Positions 60,014-64,000 of a DNA stretch of 64,000 nt are shown here, in pieces; positions within the stretch are counted from its first letter, which is position 1, and each line of letters starts with the position of its first letter. Origin of the DNA: Vitis vinifera (Eukaryota > Streptophyta > Magnoliopsida > Vitales > Vitaceae); contig NC_081806.1 of assembly GCF_030704535.1 (NCBI RefSeq), positions 4,227,001-4,291,000 on the forward strand. Reading direction: 5' to 3'. The notes beneath the pieces were generated by a model that searched no databases, was not told the DNA's origin, and saw nothing but the letters and a program-made list of their open reading frames with translations. Both the position numbers and the translations under genes were made by a program.

Positions 60014-62507
60014 ATGACCCGAAGTCGGCCCTCCGAACCTGACGAAGATTCTGGACCCACCACTACAGGAGGTGGCGGCGGCAGAGGAAGGACAGAGATG
60101 AGAGTGATAGTTCCTTTACAAGGGGTGGTTCAGGGGAGAGGGGGACTTGTGTTGGGTTCAGTAATTCCCTGCGCTCTCTTTTACCTCTTGCAGCTCTACT
60201 TCAAACGACATCGTTCCGAGCCCACGCCCCCGCCCCAGAAGCTGACGGAGGTCTCTGAGTTAAATAGGTCCCTGTCTCGGACCCATCTGCCTGCAAGGGG
60301 TTCGAGCGCGCCGGCTTGTGTGTCAACGCGGGCAAATTCGATTGTGAAGTCCAGTGATTCGCCTTTCTATGTTGGGCTGAAGAGGGTTTCAGAGGATCCC
60401 TATGATGAATTGAGTAATCCAGAGGGGGTTATTCAGCTTGGTTTGGCTGAAAACAAGGTGAGCTTTGTTTGGTTATGGGTTGAATGGATTGCTTCTATTG
60501 ATGTTTTTTTGGTGTTACTGATTGTTGTTTCTTTTTTTTAATGGATGTAGTTGTCATTGGACTTGGCTCGAGACTGGCTTGCAGAGAATGCAAAGGATTG
60601 GATATTGAGTGGAGGTGGAAGTAGTGGGCCATTGAGTATGGGCGGGATTGCAAATTATCAGGCGTCAGATGGATTAGTGGAGTTGAAAGTGGTAATTCAC
60701 AGAACTCTTTCTGTTGTTTTTTTAGTGAATTGAATGGTTGGTTTTCTGGTCCGTACTGTTTTATATTATGATTATAATCCCCTGTAATCTAAAATTTTTC
60801 ATTTGAATCTTTTTGCCTTGTAAGGGTTTGGATTAATGAAAGCATATGGGTCTGGATTAAGTTCAATAGTATACTATTAAGGCCATCTTGTGTCTGAGAG
60901 TGATTGTAGGGTAGATTTTGATTAAGGCTTAAACTGGCCAACCCATTCACAAAGCTTTTGATAACAGTAGCTAGGATGAACATTGCAGATACCACAGGAT
61001 CAAAATGTTTCCAACAATTTTGGATTTTATTTTGGTTCGTATGGACTAGCTGCACATGCCTTAGAGCCTTATGTGTCTTTGAGTTCGAAATTGAATTGCA
61101 GATATATTCTTCAATTTTGTTTGCAAATGTACATTTTTGCTAGTTTACACTTCCATGAAAGCAAACGACACTTAGAAGGCTAATTCAAAGGTATAGTACT
61201 ATTTCTTGGTTTGGGTCATCCTCATTTATCTCGTCTCTCTGACCAAAAAATTATACTCAAGTGTTTCATGGATGCTGCGGTTTCTTTGGCTTTATTGCTC
61301 CACTTCTGTCAACTGTGAAGGTTTTTATCTTCTGCATAAAAGGAGCACTAGTTGGGTATCTTTTAATTACTGCATTCTTCTACCCTGGTACTGCAGGCTG
61401 TGGCAGGATTCATGTCTCAAGTCATGGAACGATCAATATCCTTTAACCCATCACAGATAGTCTTAACAGCTGGTGCAGCCCCTGCAATTGAGATCCTCAG
61501 TTTCTGCCTAGCAGATACTGGAAATGCATTTCTTGTTCCCACACCATACTATCCCAGGTAATACATATTCAACCTCATAAAATTTCTAAATCTTATTTTT
61601 CTCACTAAATATGTCAGTTTAGGAAACTGATTTAAGAATAAACCATGGCAGTTTTGATAGGGATTTAAAATGGAGAACTGGGGTGGAGATAATTCCTGTT
61701 CCCTGTCGCAGTGCTGACAATTTCAATCTAAGTATAAGTGCTCTTGACTTAGCATTCGACCAGGGAAAGAAACGTGGTTTAAAAGTTCGTGGGATTGTAA
61801 TTTCCAACCCCTCAAATCCTGTTGGCAATCTGCTTAATCGAGAAACAATTTACAGCCTTGTAGACTTTGCTCGAGAGAAGAACATCCATATAATTTCAAA
61901 TGAAATATTTGCTGGGTCCACTCATGGAAGCGAAGAGTTTGTGAGCATGGCTGAAATTATTGATTCGGAAGACTTGGACAGGGACAGAGTTCACATAGTG
62001 TATGGGCTGTCAAAAGACCTCTGTCTTCCACGTTTTAAAGTGGGGGTTATATATTCGTCTAATGAAAATGTTCTGGCTGCTGCTAAGAAACTCTCAAGGT
62101 TTTCTTCCATTTCAGCTCCAACCCAGTGTTTGGTTATCTCCATGCTTTCAGATATAAGATTCATACAAAAGTTCATTCAGACCAACAGAGAGAGGCTTCA
62201 AAGAATGTATACTAAATTCGTGGCAGGGTTGAAACAATTAGGAATTGAGTGCATGCGGAGCAGTGGGGGCTTCTACTGTTGGGCTGACATGAGGGGATTA
62301 ATCCGCTCTTACAGTGAGAAAGGGGAGCTCGAGCTATGGAACAAATTGTTGAATATAGCAAAGATAAATGTAACTCCAGGATCTTCTTGTCACTGTATTG
62401 AACCTGGATGGTTCCGCTGTTGTTTTACTACATTGACTGAAAAGGATATTCCTGTAGTGATGGAACGAATTCGGAAAGTTTCTGAAACCTGTATATCCCC
62501 CAGATGA
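60014..62507 (+). CDS. ACS10/ACS12-like aminotransferase
   Basis: The protein belongs to the ACC-synthase-like group of PLP enzymes. Arabidopsis ACS10 and ACS12 of this clade are reported as aminotransferases for amino acids rather than ACC synthases. Four exons (60014-60457, 60551-60691, 61397-61557, 61652-62507) give 533 residues with correct phases. A polar Gly-rich start is followed by one hydrophobic segment ([19 protein letters not shown], about residues 44-62), a membrane anchor typical of this clade. The fold starts at SPFYVGLKR and [12 protein letters not shown] (substrate-binding region), followed by [39 protein letters not shown] and [10 protein letters not shown]. The PLP lysine is in [12 protein letters not shown], and the Arg-containing end is [16 protein letters not shown]. 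No plastid signal is apparent. Function is family knowledge, not shown by the sequence. Confidence 0.92.
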
Positions 62508-63727
62508 AATACTATTGGTTTATTACATTCCAATCTGGATACTCAAATCACCTGCAGGTAGTAGGAATTAGGAAAAGCCCTTGTTGCATTTTGGACTCGC
62601 TAGGAGCCTAGTATGGAAAGATCAAAGCAAGAGTTTAGGTATCCTAATTAAACCAAGCTATGGTTCCATGGTTTAGTATAATTATCTACTTTATTAACCT
62701 AGCCTATTAGCTGATTGATTGAATTGCAGAATAACATCTCGTTTTCATTGGGATTTGGTTGTTATTCGGATACAATAAAAAGTAGTAGTCATGTTCCTCT
62801 GCAATTGTTTTGTTTTTCCCCTTCATATTTTTTTTTCTTTAGTTCCTTGAGATGGTTCGATCAGGACATTTTTTAAGCAGTTTAAGGGTCAACCATTTTA
62901 CCAGTATGGGCCTCTTGATTCCACATTAACTCCTTAAGTAGATTGCTTTTTCTTCCAAGTTTCTTGGGCAATCTAGTAGAGATGATACTTTCACCTAGGT
63001 TAGGTACGCTTAAATAAATGACTCTTTTTCTTTAATTTTTGCATCTAGACTGTCAGCCCAACTCATCCAAAAGCAGCAATGATTGGATTGGCCAAGGGAT
63101 GTATAATTCTTGTACCTCTCTTCCTTTATCATTTTTCCTCGAAAAATGTTTGGTTGCAACAGTCTGCATCTTTATGGATAAATTAGCAAAGGGCAGAGCT
63201 GAACAATAACCTTGGAGAGACTCCACTTCACAGCACACCACTATGATTACCTGACATTCAAAAGAAGAGAAATGGGGGTGGGGGAAAGCAAGCTTCTCTC
63301 TCAGGGACTAGTCATTCTGATTATTGTTGCTTGAATTGCACTATATTGAGCTTGGTAAGTTTGTGAGCTGGCAAAAAGTCTCCTTGCTGTACTGCAGCAT
63401 TCACCTATCAATCAAGGGAGCTGAAGCGAAGGGCTTCCCAGATATTGAATCAGGGTCCTGCTTATCCTTTCCTAGATTAACCAGAAACCAATATGATAGT
63501 TCTTATTTGATAGCAAATGGGTTACAAGAAATGAATGATTTTATTGCAAAAAAAAAAAATACAAATGTCAACAATTGATAATAGTAACCACAAAAGAATC
63601 CAAAAGAATTTTTCCTCTTTTTTTTTTTCTTCTCAGTGACTAACCCGAATTCCTTTCCAGCTAGACTACTACCATTTGTTTGGCCCCTCTGAGGTAATCA
63701 AATTAACCCTCTTTTTCACTTTTATTG
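62508..63727. other. Convergent intergenic region
   Basis: 3' ends of the ACS-like gene (plus strand) and the receptor kinase (minus strand) face each other across it. An AATAAA at about 62775 could end the ACS-like mRNA. No further gene seen. Confidence 0.5.
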
Positions 63728-64000
63728 CTATGATTCCGATCCAGATCGGATGGACTCGAGAACCTGAATAACTTCAGCCATGCTCGGTCTCCTCAAAGGA
63801 GTCTCGGATGTACAAATCAGCCCTAACTTCATAACTTGAATCAGCTCATTCTCTGAAAACCCCCTCAAATTTGTGTCAAAGCAATTTGAAGCAGTCCCAC
63901 TCTCCAATAACCCCCTAACATATTCACACAAAACCACCACCTCATTTGCTGCTGAACTCTCCACTGGATTCCTCCCAGTAACCAGCTCCAATAGTATTAT
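63728..64000 (-). CDS. LRR receptor-like kinase, C-terminal end (At1g12460/At1g62950-like), cut by the window
   Basis: Only the last 90 codons are in the window; the gene continues beyond 64000. The frame reads IILLELVTGRNPVESSA, then LCEYVRGLLESGTASNCFD, ELIQVMKLGLICTSETPLRR and PSMAEVIQVLESI, ending GSES. These are subdomains IX-XI of a plant receptor kinase: the invariant Arg of subdomain XI is in LRRPSM. The pattern CFDTNLRGFSENELIQVMKL closely recalls Arabidopsis At1g12460 and At1g62950. It would be a plasma-membrane LRR kinase; nothing here shows the LRR ectodomain or the catalytic loop. It converges with the ACS-like gene. Confidence 0.88.
   Translation of the reverse strand: MILLELVTGRNPVESSAANEVVVLCEYVRGLLESGTASNCFDTNLRGFSENELIQVMKLGLICTSETPLRRPSMAEVIQVLESIRSGSES

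Overview
The window reads as nuclear DNA of a woody eudicot, most likely grapevine (Vitis) or a close relative. It has AT-rich intergenic stretches, intron-bearing plant genes with GT-AG junctions, a nuclear tRNA gene, MITE-like elements and a tRNA-derived SINE. The species is inferred from general resemblance; no search was run.

Layout. 1-6 kb: a CYP76-type P450 gene (1524-3179) carrying a frameshift and a lost haem cysteine, then GC-rich and dyad repeats, then a 3' fragment of a second P450. 6-10 kb: a decayed PIF/Harbinger-type DNA transposon with Myb-like and DDE remnants. 12.2-16.4 kb: a five-exon gene of an uncharacterised plant family (minus strand) and a tRNA-Val(AAC). 16.4-19 kb: AT-rich repeats and a small GC-rich block. 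19.7-20.6 kb: a short growth-regulating factor (GRF) with a miR396 site. 22.7-23.8 kb: a single-exon sugar-phosphate/phosphate translocator. 25.8-27.5 kb: a phytocyanin gene and its decayed tandem copy. 29.6-32.2 kb: SLAC1, the guard-cell anion channel. 32.5-34.4 kb: a neprosin-family gene that looks broken. 37.1-39.8 kb: two tandem genes for tiny one-pass membrane proteins of unknown function. 43.5-49.6 kb: a 17-exon TPX2-like gene with a near-perfect intronic duplication and a SINE. 52.9-55.1 kb: a P69-type subtilase with two frameshifts. 60.0-62.5 kb: an ACS10/12-like aminotransferase. 63.7-64.0 kb: the 3' end of an LRR receptor kinase.

The genes do not form a pathway. The best organising signal is microsynteny: the translocator, SLAC1 and the LRR kinase match Arabidopsis At1g12500, At1g12480 and At1g12460, while the ACS10-like gene and the same kinase match the neighbouring pair At1g62960/At1g62950. 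The window seems to keep in one place what Arabidopsis holds in two duplicated blocks.

A second theme is decay beside intact genes: two P450s, one phytocyanin, a neprosin and a subtilase carry disabling changes. The least explained item is the tandem pair of 74-83 residue membrane proteins ending in DPFLV.
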